Of a stretch of 64,000 nt of DNA, positions 1 through 10,428 are shown piece after piece. The notes below the pieces were generated by a model. It saw only the letters and a list, made by a program, of their open reading frames with translations. It had not been told where the DNA came from and ran no database searches. The translations under genes and the position numbers were made by a program. The stretch spans positions 39,347 to 103,346 of the forward strand of contig CAUDNR010001136.1 in the NCBI GenBank assembly GCA_958430865.1. The letters run 5' to 3'. This stretch comes from Entrophospora sp. SA101. Lineage: Eukaryota; Glomeromycota; Glomeromycetes; Entrophosporales; Entrophosporaceae. Each line of letters opens with the position of its first letter. The stretch's first letter is position 1.

Positions 1-227
1 TGTTAAATGACGTTTAACAAAGGTAGTCTTTCCAGTGCCTCCATCACCAACTATTCAGACAAGTCATTGAAAGTGAAAATCGATTTCAAATCACAATGTT
101 ACATAAATCAAGGTTCAGATTTAATGAGTATTTTTTCATTTCTCGATCAAAAAGAGTTTCGGAAAAAATAAAATAATAATAACTTACCTAAGACAAGTTT
201 AAAAGTTGGAGCTTCTTGAGTAGTCAT
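1..227 (-). CDS. Partial duplicate of Ran GTPase 5' exons (runs off window)
   Basis: Copy of the first two coding exons of the Ran gene found complete at 56037-57179. Exon 1 is 188-227 (encodes MTTQEAPTFKLVL plus one base) and the start of exon 2 is 1-50, giving the P-loop GDGGTGKT and ending inside VKRHLT at the window edge. The intron between them (51-187) has GT-AG ends on the minus strand. The bases match 56953-57179 at a constant offset of 56952 with no difference seen by eye. The window starts inside the exon, so it cannot be told whether the rest of a second Ran gene exists to the left, or whether this is a redundant piece of assembly. Confidence 0.8.
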
Positions 228-1439
228 TTTTTTTTAAAGTTATGTTATTGTTCCTATGTAGATGTTAAAATAAAATTTTTTTCTTTCCCCGAAATAAATA
301 ATAAATAAGAATTTTTGTGACACACACACTTACCCAAGAAGTTTTCTTAGAGCCCTTAAAAATGCAACTCCACGATAGTTACACGTATACATTTTACCAG
401 GTCATAATTAGTTTGTGGGAGTACCTTGGGGTTAAGTTTTAAAATTATGAAATTAAATCACGGCAGGAATTTTAATCAATCATCTAAAGACATAAAAATG
501 CAGTCTCGATAAAAAATAAAAAATACCTAAGGAACAACCTGCAGTATGGTTTTTAATAGGAAAAATACTTGATTTAAAAGTTGGCCAATTTTACGTGAAA
601 ATAAATTTAGAATACTCCGGGCCCTACACCAACATAAAAAGTATAATCCGTAATAGTAAGTAAAAAAGAATAAGCGGTTGGCTTTTATTTGTATGATTAA
701 AAATGTTCCAATTGTACGTCATCACTATATAATGTTTTTCAATTGAGAGCCAACATCGTTTGAAAATTAGTAATTCTTCTTTGTATATTAGATGGATATA
801 ATTTTATTTCATCGAAAGTACAAACAGCGTTACCAAAAGGATGCATTATTTATCCTTTAACTAGTGATGACTACGAAAGAGGTTTCTTAAGATGTTGAAG
901 CTCGACCATTTCTTGGTCAGCAGTAAACATTAGCAATCAATAACAAATAAATTTTTTTTGGTATCTAAACATTCATGACAATCTTTAAGAATTGTGGAAA
1001 CTATACTAGTTTGAATGCATAATCACGTCAAAAATGACTTGTTACCGTCTGGAAAGATATCACCCCCCGAAAGATAGCACCTTCTAAAAATAGAGTATAA
1101 AAAAGGCAATAAGGATATTTCAAAAATGTTTGCTAATAAAATTTTTTCATTTAGAAATATTAATATTAATATATATTTTAATATTTTGTGTAATAAATTC
1201 GTTACCTTTTTTGGATAATCTTATGCTCAAATTGAATGTAAAAAGAGGATCCATCTTTCAAGACTTTACGGTATTATTTGTAGAATTATTACTTACTATA
1301 TTATAAAAATACTTTAATTCCATGAATGAAGGTATTTTTTCTTGTACAGACAATAACTTTTTAAAAATATATGGTAAGTAATAGGTAAACTAATATTTTT
1401 TGCTTTATAATAAATAATATTCAGCTAAATTTGATAAAG
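228..1439. other. Ran upstream region, no gene seen
   Basis: AT-rich sequence upstream of the duplicated Ran start, identical by eye to 57180-58391. No open frame of useful length, RNA gene or transposase homology is visible. It should hold the Ran promoter, but no specific element can be named. A possible 5' UTR splice donor, read on the minus strand, lies around 330-335. Confidence 0.5.
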
Positions 1440-2240
1440 GTAAATGTTATAATTAACTTTTACAACAAAAATAATTATCATCATCCAATTAATTTATTTT
1501 TATTTCCTAATAACCAGGGAGTAAGCATCATTTTATTAATTAACTTTTACAACACAAAATAATTTTTATTAAAACATCATCTAATTAAATATCTTTCTTT
1601 TTTCTTTCTTTCATTATAATAACCAGGGAGTAAGTATTATACTATAAATTAACTTTTAAAACACAAAATAATTTTTATTAAACATCATTTTTCTTTTCTT
1701 TCTTTATGATAACCAGGGTGTAAGTATTACACTATAAATTAAATTTTACAACACAAAATAATTTTTATTAAACCATCATCTAATTAAATATCTTTATATA
1801 ATAAATAACTAGAGGGTAAGTATTATATTATAAATTAACTTTTACAACACATCATCTAATTACATGTTTTTGTTTTTTTCTTTCCTTCTTTATAATAACC
1901 AGTTGGTAAGTATTATACTATAAATTAACTTATATAACAAAATGGGACCCGGACACTTTACCAACACCCACTTTACTGACAAGACACTTTACCGACAACA
2001 TGCGATGTGATATTTTAGCATTTTATTAGTTTGTTTGATTGTGTAGAGATTAAATGTAACCCTGAGTGTTGTCAGTAAAGTGTCTTGTTGGTAAAGTGGG
2101 TGTCAGTAAAGTGTCCCAGACCCCAAAATAATTTCTATTAAAATATTGTCTAAATTAAATTCTTTTTTATAACAACTAGATCATAAGTGTGATACTATAA
2201 ATTGACTTTTACAATACAAAATAAGTTTTATTAAATCATC
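1440..2240. repeat. AT-rich tandem repeat array, about six degenerate units
   Basis: A degenerate unit of about 90-115 bases recurs head to tail. The landmark ACCAGGGAGTAAG or a variant is found near 1513, 1622, 1711, 1807, 1898 and 2173. It is followed each time by an AT-rich tract ending in ATAAATTAACTTTTACAACA and then AATTTTTATTAAA-CATCATCTAAT. The last unit is split by the inverted-repeat element at 1943-2125. The array ends where Tc1 coding sequence begins. The same array is at about 58392-59192. Confidence 0.8.
1943..2125. mobile_element. Small non-autonomous inverted-repeat element (MITE-like)
   Basis: About 183 bases with long imperfect terminal inverted repeats of roughly 55 bases. 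The left end starts TGGGACCCGGACACTTTACC. The right end, read on the other strand, starts TGGGGTCTGGGACACTTTAC. Each arm is built from two to three repeats of ACACTTTACYRACA. There is no coding capacity. It interrupts a unit of the AT-rich array, with AAA on both sides as a possible target duplication (host CACAAAATAATT split into ACAAAA and AAATAATT). The same copy is at 58895-59077. Confidence 0.75.
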
Positions 2241-3172
2241 ATCTACATTGTCATCTTGAAAAAGATAACCTTTTCCATGAAATTCTCATTATTTCAATGT
2301 AATCCCATCTCCATAGTTCCATCTACTAAAACGAGGGTCCTAATCCTCTATTTGAAAAGCAACTCCAAACCATAATACTACCACCATTATGTTTCACAGT
2401 TGGTACCAAATTTTGTTTTTCAAAACATTCTCCAGACATGATTTGGACCATCATTGTTAAAAACTGCAAACCTAGATTCATCTGACCAAATAACATTTCC
2501 CCACTTTCTAATAGACCATGATTGCTTCTCCAAACACCAATTAAGTCGGTTCTCCATTTGTACATCAGTTAATAAAGGTTTTTGTGCTGGAATACGAGAA
2601 AAAAAACCAAGATTATGTAAGGACCTATGGATTGTCTTCTGTGATGCTTTGGTATTAGTTTTTTTTTCAAAGTTTTGCTGTATTTCAGCTAAAGTACTAC
2701 GGGGTTTCTTATTAACAATTCTATTTATAACTCGTTCTTTTTCTTCACCAATTAATTTTGGACGTCCAGATCGAGGTGCAGAACTTGTTGTATGTGTGGC
2801 TCTAAAGCACACCAAAATATTATGGACTGTAGACTTTGGTATTCCAAGAACTTTACTAATTTCTCTCTCGCTACTACCAGCTCTGGACATACCAACAATT
2901 TGACCACGGGTTTCTTCATTTAATTCTTTCCTTTTTGAGTTTAAATTATCAACTTCCATTTAAAAAAATGTGATGATCAAAATTTTAACAGTTCAAAACA
3001 AACACAATAACAAAACTTCCATGTAACTCTTTATTCAGTGATGAAAATCATAACAAACATAAACAAATGATTCAGGAATATACTGTAAAAATTTCACATG
3101 TAGTTAATAAATTGATAAAATTTTAATTGGTTTTCAAAAAAGTGGTCCATGACTTTTGGGAGGTGAGTGTAT
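2235..3172 (-). mobile_element. Tc1/mariner element remnant
   Basis: The 5' end of the element (right side here) is preserved: read on the minus strand it begins TATACACTCACCTCCCAAAA at about 3172, typical of Tc1 terminal repeats next to a TA target. The matching inverted repeat is not found on the left, where coding sequence runs into the AT-rich array near 2240. The element is therefore truncated at its 3' end. The left boundary is approximate. Confidence 0.7.
2248..2959 (-). pseudogene. Broken Tc1/mariner-family transposase
   Basis: Reads from ATG at 2959. The first part (about 179 residues) has a paired-like helix-turn-helix DNA-binding region (GQIVGMSRAGSSEREISKVL, then GIPKSTVHNIL), a linker with SGRPKL, and the start of the DDE domain with the first catalytic Asp in VIWSDESRF. 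The frame then shifts: [11 protein letters not shown] lies in another frame and a second-Asp-like FQDDN block in a third. The third acidic residue is not found. An intact Tc1 transposase has about 340 residues, so this copy is dead by frameshifts and 3' loss. Copy B at 59200-59751 lacks the N-terminal half. Confidence 0.85.
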
Positions 3173-3177
3173 ATAGT

Positions 3178-3346
3178 AAAATTATGCAACTTTCAAACCA
3201 CCAAGGCTTTTTTTTTTTATTATAAAATTGAAAAAAACTCTCTATTTCATTGTTGCTTAGGTTCTAAAGATTGCAAAAATAGAGAATTTTTTTCAATTTT
3301 ATTAATTAAAAAAAAAAGCCTTAGTGGTTTGAAAGTTGCACAATTT
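3178..3346. repeat. Long inverted repeat (hairpin element) beside the Tc1 end
   Basis: Two arms of roughly 70 bases face each other. The left arm starts AAAATTATGCAACTTTCAAA and continues through CCACCAAGGC and a T tract. The right arm ends GGTTTGAAAGTTGCACAATTTT after AAGCCTTAGT. The loop is about 25 bases around 3255-3285. It has no credible coding content. It abuts the Tc1 terminus within a few bases, so it may be a fold-back MITE inserted next to, or used as target by, the Tc1 element. Confidence 0.75.
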
Positions 3347-3726
3347 TTTTAATGTCTTTAAATGACCCGCACCATAATAATATATTTTGTGTTTAAATTA
3401 CATTGTTTATTTGTTTGTTTATCCATTTGAAATTTGAAAATCATTGGTAGCACTAAAATTTTTTTTGCCCCACATTGTCTCACTGTGGTGTTTCAGCGGA
3501 TATAACCGGCGCGAACAGCAATGTCGGGTTAATGGTTTTTTTTGATGTCCAAAAATATAAAAATTAATAAATTATTAGTATGTTGTAAATCATCAACATG
3601 TACAACAAATATAACGAGACCAACTAAATTTTTCGATCATTTTTATAAAAAATTCATCCTTTTTTTTATTTTTATACACACATTATATAACCGTTAGTCA
3701 TTTTGTCAAAACAATTTAAATAAAAA
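3347..3726. other. Intergenic region upstream of the Mso1-like gene
   Basis: No gene seen. A short GC-richer patch near 3495-3530 (containing ATAACCGGCGCGAACAGC) stands out from the AT-rich background, but it could not be assigned. Confidence 0.4.
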
Positions 3727-5099
3727 ATGGTTTCTGAAATAACTGATTATAGAATTTCTAGGGTTGTCATACTTTGTAAAGATTGTGGCCAAGATGTTGG
3801 TTTTTACCCTGCTCGTCATAAATGTGGTCAAACACATTTAGATGCACCGCCTTTACCCTCTATTCCTAAAAAATATACATCGGGGAAAGGTAATTGAACG
3901 TTCGTTACATTTATTATGTATTTTTAAAAAACTTTTAAAAATATTCATTAAAGGCACTCCATTCTATATATGTGCGTATATAATTTAATTTATTGTAGTA
4001 ATATTTTAATGTATTTTTTTTTTCCAGAAACTTCTTCAACAACAAAGGTAACAACGACAACAACAGCAGCAATAACATCCCCAGCACAAACTTCAACACT
4101 ATGGAATAAATTTTTAAATGCTACAATATACACCAACAATAATGAAGATTCTGATAATGGTAGACTTTTGCACTTTTTAATTAATTAAATTAATTGAACA
4201 TTTTAATTGATTCTATATTTATTTAAAATTTTTTGTTTTTTTGAATCCGTTCTTTTTTAATAGAATCTGAAAAATATGGTCATGAAAGCGAAACTCATAT
4301 TTCACGTATTTTGAGAGAATATTATGAGAAAAAGTCTGGTGACCTTCCTAATTGGTTATATGATTCAACATCAACCAACGATAATGATATTGGTTACAAT
4401 CCATCATTAAATAATAATAACGTACCATTATCATCATCTTACACTAATAATTCAATAAAATCACATAATAACAACAATAATAATAGTACCAGGCAAAACA
4501 ATCTTTATAATTATGCAGCATCTAAAAGTTCACCAAATTTATTACAAAAATCACTAAGATCTCCTTCTTATTCGAACGAAAGAAATCCTGAACTACCTGT
4601 TAAATCTCTTGAAAGGAATCTAGGAAATAATAATAACGAGAGAATAAAAAGTAAAAGAAATGATCTTAATATTAATAATAGTAATAATAATAATTATTAT
4701 CATCCTATGGCTCATTCACCAACACACTCGCCGATTCCTTCACCAACTTATCCAACCCAATCAGCTCAAAGAGGACGACAACCTCCTCCAAATTATACCA
4801 GATCTAATTTAAATGACCCTTCCAAAATCTCACCCAATCAACCTCATCTACAATATAGAGGTGGAAATTATTACAATGACATTCCTAATGCTAATAACGG
4901 TAATAGAGCCAGAAGTGTTAGTCCAAATCCTTCACCACGTGTATATAACTCAAATTCTTCATTCAACCAAAACCCTAATATTGATAATAATAACAATAGA
5001 TATAATAATGATCCACATGGCGTGCGCATGCCATTATCTCCTCCTCCTCATTCTTCAACGTCATTGAGTTTAAGACCCGAAAGGAAAAAAAGAGGATGA
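3727..5099 (+). CDS. Mso1-like Sec1-binding protein with N-terminal Zn-binding-like motif
   Basis: Three exons: 3727-3889, 4028-4159, 4264-5099 (376 residues). The N-terminus has a Cys/His cluster, CKDCG-x(9)-HKCG (residues about 17-34), that could bind one zinc. After a Thr/Ser-rich linker comes KYGHESETHISRILREYYEK followed by PNWLYD (about residues 101-135). This resembles the Sec1-binding segment of fungal Mso1 proteins, which act with Sec1/Munc18 and SNAREs in exocytosis at the plasma membrane. The rest is a disordered Asn/Ser/Pro-rich tail ending in basic residues. Assignment rests on the short motif only; phase is consistent across both introns. The Zn-like motif plus Mso1-like segment may be one family in early-diverging fungi. 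An alternative is an unrelated protein sharing the HISRxLRxYY motif. Confidence 0.6.
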
Positions 5100-5389
5100 T
5101 ATTTTAAAAAAAATATCTACAAGCTGAAAAAATACATTTTTAACATATTTAATATCTCTTATTTATATATATTTGGTATGATTTATTGTAATATTATTAT
5201 TCTTTAAAAAATTTTCTTTTGAAAATATCACTAGACGCTTTTTAAAAAAATAACATTTATTTAAAATTATTATTTGTAAATTTTTCCTTTAATTTATTCA
5301 AATAGATATTTATAATAATAAAAATAAAAAAAAATTTAGACTTTGATTATTTGTGATCACGTTACCAAAGAATTTACAAAATTAATAAA

Positions 5390-8201
5390 ATGCCTTTCCC
5401 AAAGAAATCAAAAGTTTACGATAGCGATGACGATGTTTCAAACGAAACATTTGTAGTTTACGGTACAGAGTTACCAGACATTTCTAGTGAACAGGATAAT
5501 GGAAAATTTGTGCCAGTATGGAAACAAGAGGTACTTATTTTCTAAAGCTTTTTTTCTCAATTTTCTGATATTGATTTAATTTTTATTATTAATATAGGTT
5601 CGTGATGAAAATGGTATCAGGCGATTGCATGGTGCTTTTAAAGGTGGATGGTCAGCTGGTTATTATAATACAGTAGGTTCTAAAGAAGGTAAAACTGAAA
5701 TAAAACTGAAATACTAAAATAACAAACTTTATTCATTTTTAATAATTTTGGTTAATTAATAATGTATCTCTATATATAACAATTAGGTTGGTCACCCTCT
5801 TCTTTTGTTTCTTCCCGAAAAAAAAGAACAGATTTTAAAGCCTATAAACCGGAGGATTTTATGGATGAAGAGGATTTGGAGGTTGTTATTATTTTGATTA
5901 AAATTAAATTTGATCTGCTAGGAAGTTTTCTCTACAAAATTACATTGACTTTATTACTGACTGAAATTAATTATGACAGGAGCTTGCTCAAGAGAAAAAA
6001 TTGGTTACAACTGAAGAATTTGATTATTTTGGTTCTACAGAAAGAGAATTAGAAAAAAAGAATGCTATGAGAAAATCGATGGAAGCTGGCGGAAGGTATT
6101 ATTTGTTTATTACAACTAGTTATATGCATCTCATTTTGTTTATATTTGTGGATATATCTAAATAAATATCTAACTTAACTATCTAGTGTATTAGGAACGC
6201 TTACAGACAAATTTATTGCAGATCTAATAGAACCTAGTAAAGATCCTATAGGTATATTGAATTTTCTTAAAAATGAAGTTGCTATTTATATTTATCCCTG
6301 TATTGTTAACCTTTTAAATCAATTGGAATATTTAGGTTTACGTCTATTGAAAGCTATGGGCTGGCGAGAGGAACAGGATGTAGAACCTCATATTATGAAT
6401 AATAATGATAAAGATCATAGTAATAAAGATCATGGTATTTATTAATTATTACTATTATTATAAATATTGATAATGATATTATAAATAAAAATGTTCTCTT
6501 CTTATTATTTATCATATCGTTGATGTAATTGTTAGGTGGTATTGGTTTTGGTGTTTCAGATGATGAAGAAGATGAAATATATATTAATGGTGAAACATCC
6601 ATGTCAAATTTCCATACTTCTATGATGGATGATTATGAAGATATTTTGATTTTAGGCGGAAAAGAACACTCAAAGTCAACACCCAAAAGTAAACCAAATA
6701 CAAATTCTTATAAGGTAGTGTGTGTGTGTGCGTATATATAATATTTATTGTCAATGATTATTTTTTATTTTATTGAATAAGTTTATATTTCCATGTTTTT
6801 TGTCTACATAGTCCGCTGCTCCAAATAAAAGTGTATGTCATGATGGAAGTTTACCATTACCTGGATTTGTTCTAGCTTCTCGTCCTATTCCTCTAGATGA
6901 ATGGTAGTATCTTTATATTTTTCATCTTTTATTGAAATTATTTTAATTTGAAAAAGGTGTTTAATAGTAGTTTGAAATTATTTCTAAAATATTGATAATA
7001 TTAAAAATTAATAGAATTTTAAAGTATTATTTTTATTTCCTATTTTTATAATTTTGATAAAAATTTTTTTTATAGGTATTCGCCACCAACTTTGCCGCCG
7101 GATTTTGTTTCTATACATAAATTTGATTCAAGTACTGAAAAGGTTTTAAATCCTGTTGGTTCAAAAACGCAAAATTCCAAAAACCAGAAACAATCAACTT
7201 TGGCCTTAATTGCTGAACAGGTAAATTATATATTATTGGTAAAATATAATAAATTTATATTTGTTTTCAAGCACAAATATATTTTATATACATGTTGTGC
7301 GTGAAAATGAAATCTACAATTCATGTATGTGAAATTACATTAGCCAATCAAAAGGAATTTCGCATTCGTATTTAATTATAGATTTCAATTTCACAATACA
7401 ACATATACATTTAATATTTTTTATATATAGCGTGGCGAATTATTAGGCGAAACACCATTAAAAGCTCCAGCACGATCTGTATTTGATTATATATCAAGAA
7501 AAGATAAAGAAAAATTGGATAATATAATCAGTTACAGATTTGATACAGTCGGAGAGTCGCCTAAGGATCAAAATAATAAAGTTCAAATTCCCAAAATAGG
7601 AAAGGATATTGCTATGGCTGCTTTAAAAGGATTTATACCATTTTCAGATAATAAAAATAAACAAATGAGATATAAACAATTTCTGGAAGCGCAGGCAGAG
7701 ATCATTTCAGATGAATTAATCAGGCAGCCTGAAGTATTTATTATTACAATTATTATTTCAAAAAAAATTTTTCAGCTTTTTTTACATATTAAGTGATGCT
7801 CATTTTTGGTTTTTTACCTATATATAATAATGAATTTTTTTTACTATAAAAAGGGGATGACTTCCGAAGAGTATGCCAAAGAACTTGATGAATTTTCGCA
7901 AGCTACGAGAATTTTTCGTCCGATGTCCAGTATGCTAGCATCACGTTTCACCAGCTCGAGCAATTCTAGTTTAGAAATCAGTAATGATGATAATAATAGA
8001 AGTGTTGAAAAAATAATAGAGGATGGAAGTTACCTTAAAAGGCAAGAGGATAACCGAAAACAGACACAATCAACAGCAGAGACTGCTGCAAGGATGAATA
8101 TGTTTGGAACTCTTACTCGTTCTAAAACAGAATTTTATCCCAATAGGCTTCTATGTAAAAGATTTAATATAGCAAATCCGCATCCAGATCATAAAAAATA
8201 A
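5390..8201 (+). CDS. GPATCH1: GPATCH1-like G-patch splicing protein
   Basis: Eleven exons: 5390-5530, 5598-5688, 5787-5881, 5980-6095, 6187-6251, 6336-6434, 6536-6714, 6812-6903, 7076-7220, 7431-7733, 7854-8201 (557 residues). The N-terminus carries the conserved GPATCH1 block: [20 protein letters not shown], then [20 protein letters not shown] and the FVSSRKKR stretch (about residues 38-100). A SURP-like [12 protein letters not shown]-patch start follows at about 170. The family is linked to the spliceosome. The G-patch itself looks degenerate: after [12 protein letters not shown] the expected glycine series is missing until GGIGFG, encoded by the next exon. Animal homologues are about 930 residues and fungal ones shorter. 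The intron between exons 9 and 10 holds a MITE-like insert (7294-7402). Confidence 0.85.
7294..7402. mobile_element. MITE-like inverted-repeat insert in a GPATCH1 intron
   Basis: About 109 bases with terminal inverted repeats of roughly 23 bases. The left end is GTTGTGCGTGAAAATGAAAT. The right end read in reverse is GTTGTATTGTGAAATTGAAA, both continuing TCTA. There is no coding content, and the centre has TTAGCCAATCAAAAGG. It lies wholly inside intron 9, where it would be removed by splicing. A stretch at 63610-63627 shares CATGTTGTGCGTGAAAA with the left end. Confidence 0.65.
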
Positions 8202-8526
8202 TGGATTTACGAAATTGAAAAAAAAATTTTTTACAATTTTCTTCAAATTGTAATCATCTAGTCATGTGTGCGGAGGATTAGAATATGACGTGCTACACCA
8301 ACCTTTCTTTACCAGAATAAAATTTATTTATTTATTCTTGAACATGTTTTATTATACATATATAATATATATATATATTAATATAATATAAATAATAGTC
8401 TTAAAATATAGACATAATAAAACAAAGGTACAATGATATTACATACAGTAAGTATTACAGTATTATAATCTTATATTGAGAATCGTGAATAAAAGCAATC
8501 GGATTTTTAAATCTTTGCAACAACAG
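8202..8526. other. Convergent 3' ends of GPATCH1-like and PTPA genes
   Basis: AT-rich spacer between two converging stop codons, with AATAAA-like signals (for example AATAAAATTTATTTATTTATT from 8317) and a TA-rich tract near 8357-8395. No gene seen. Confidence 0.5.
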
Positions 8527-9959
8527 TTAATGATTATTATTATTGTACGGTAATAATGTTCCAAATAAAAAATGTTGCACAATTGGTAATTTTTTCATTA
8601 CTTCATCAACAAACATTTTCAACAAACCTGAATTTACTTTTGACCAGTTTGGCACTCCTGAAATATCATAAAGCAAAGGTGAATGTTCGTGGAATGGACC
8701 TTTTTTTACCTTATAATATAATATATACATATTGGAAAGAAGATACACACACATATATAAGCGTACACTTAATAAATGTATGTCGTAATATTTACAAATA
8801 AATAAACATATATCGATACCTCATTAATGTATTTTATACAGCCAAAATATATATACTCATTAGCATACATATCCACCAAATCATTCGATAATATGGATTT
8901 AGGTTTTATATTTGGATGATCTTTGGACAATATATTGATAATAATCATATTGGTTAAATAAAACCAACCAATTAGTCAAACAACAAAATTAATAACATTA
9001 ATTCACTAGGTTTATTATAATTGATTGATACCTCTTAATTGTGCACTTCCCCAATAATATGAAAGAAATTGATGATCATCTAATCCCCATACTCCATGAC
9101 TACCTGCTGGTTCAAGCATATAAACTCGTTGAAGTTTTTTAACCAAATCTAAATATCTTGTAAACAATAATAATAACAATAATAAGTATTATTATTATTA
9201 TTATTATTGTAACTATTATTTATTCAATCGATCAAGTAGTAGTTAATTGATTACTTTTTAAATATTCTTGTAATTATTGAAGTATAATTTTTCTCTTCAA
9301 AAAGCCCTAATAAATTTAAACAACACAACCAACACACAAAATTTAATTCATGTCCACTTCCATAATCAATACGCGTGGAATTGCCAAAACTCTCTACAAA
9401 ATATGGTGCTAATTCTATTATATGGTCATAATATTCAACCGGTAAAATATCTTTATGGATGATTTCCACATTCTATAACAAAAAAAAAGGTGAGAATCTA
9501 TATTAATAAATGGATTATTAGTATGTAACATATATAATATATTAACAAACCTGTTCAAGTCGATTGATCCAAGTTCTAAATGCTTTATTGCCGAATCTTT
9601 GAGGCGTGGGCAATGGGGGATTCTCATCTATCCAAATCATCATTGTATCCAACGTATTTACTATTTTTTGTGTTATCTGTAATTTGTTAATTTTAATTAT
9701 AACCATGAATTATAATACTGATTGAAATTATTAATTATTAAAATAAATTAGAACAAATTATATTTTAAAGCCATTTATTTATTTTATCAGACGTTTTTAT
9801 TACCTCAGAGACGTGACATGGATCAGAATTCTTGTGATTGGCCACATTTTCATTCAACAGTTTGATAAAATGCATCAGGCGTATAAATGCTTCTGACTTG
9901 AGCCAATTTTCCAAATCTTGATCATTTTTAATTTGTCTACTTGGTTTAGCAGGAAGCAT
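8527..9959 (-). CDS. PTPA: PP2A phosphatase activator (PTPA/Rrd family)
   Basis: Six exons on the minus strand: 9804-9959, 9551-9676, 9255-9472, 9032-9156, 8820-8920, 8527-8709 (302 residues; family usually about 300-390). Hallmarks in order: [13 protein letters not shown] (about residues 79-91), [17 protein letters not shown] (about 118-134), [45 protein letters not shown] and a C-terminal [12 protein letters not shown]. The family is a prolyl isomerase-fold chaperone that activates protein phosphatase 2A in cytosol and nucleus. All introns are GT-AG and phases agree. It is transcribed divergently from the Kin1-type kinase gene. Confidence 0.93.
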
Positions 9960-10428
9960 AATTATTAAATGATCGTCGGAAATGAATTACTGGCGGCACA
10001 CGACAACCAATGTATTAATATATGCGTGCTTTTTAACCAAATTTGGTAATTTTTTGCCGATATTTGCCAAATTTGATTGGCACAAAAATTTCCGCACACT
10101 TGCTGAATTTTACATATTAATATTGATATTTTGAAGACAAGCCACTCACAAATAAAAGATGTCTCATACAAAATTCTCATATTTGGTATGTGCCTAAAAA
10201 TAATCCAGAATTGGTGTCACAAAAAATTTCGAAGTATATAAAATGTTAAAAAGTTATTATTTCTATTATATGTGAATAAATTTATATATATACACATGTT
10301 AGATAATTTCTCAAGATCCAACGACTAATCAAAATAAATATTAACGTTAATTTCAATAATATAATCTAATTATTAAAGATAAAAATATAACAAATATAAT
10401 ATACATTTATACACGCAATTAATTATAT
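9960..10428. promoter_or_regulatory. Shared divergent promoter region, PTPA / KIN1
   Basis: 469 bases between the two start codons, transcribed away from each other. It is AT-rich, with a patch richer in TTGGCAAAT-like words near 10040-10085. No specific factor site can be claimed. Confidence 0.45.

Larger units (their letters stand above)
1..2798. repeat. 2.8-kb segmental duplication, copy A
   Basis: Matches 56953-59751 at offset 56952. It covers the Ran 5' exons, the upstream region, the AT-rich array, the small inverted-repeat element and part of the Tc1 transposase. Differences seen by eye are all in the last 250 bases: g2548/a59500, t2628/c59580, t2640/a59592, c2678/t59630, c2772/t59724 and one inserted t near 59739. 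After 2798 copy A continues through the Tc1 element, while copy B changes to unrelated sequence. Confidence 0.9.

Noticed and set aside
3167..3352. 61-codon plus-strand frame
   Set aside because: Lies across the Tc1 end and the hairpin element; translation of an inverted repeat, with no family resemblance.
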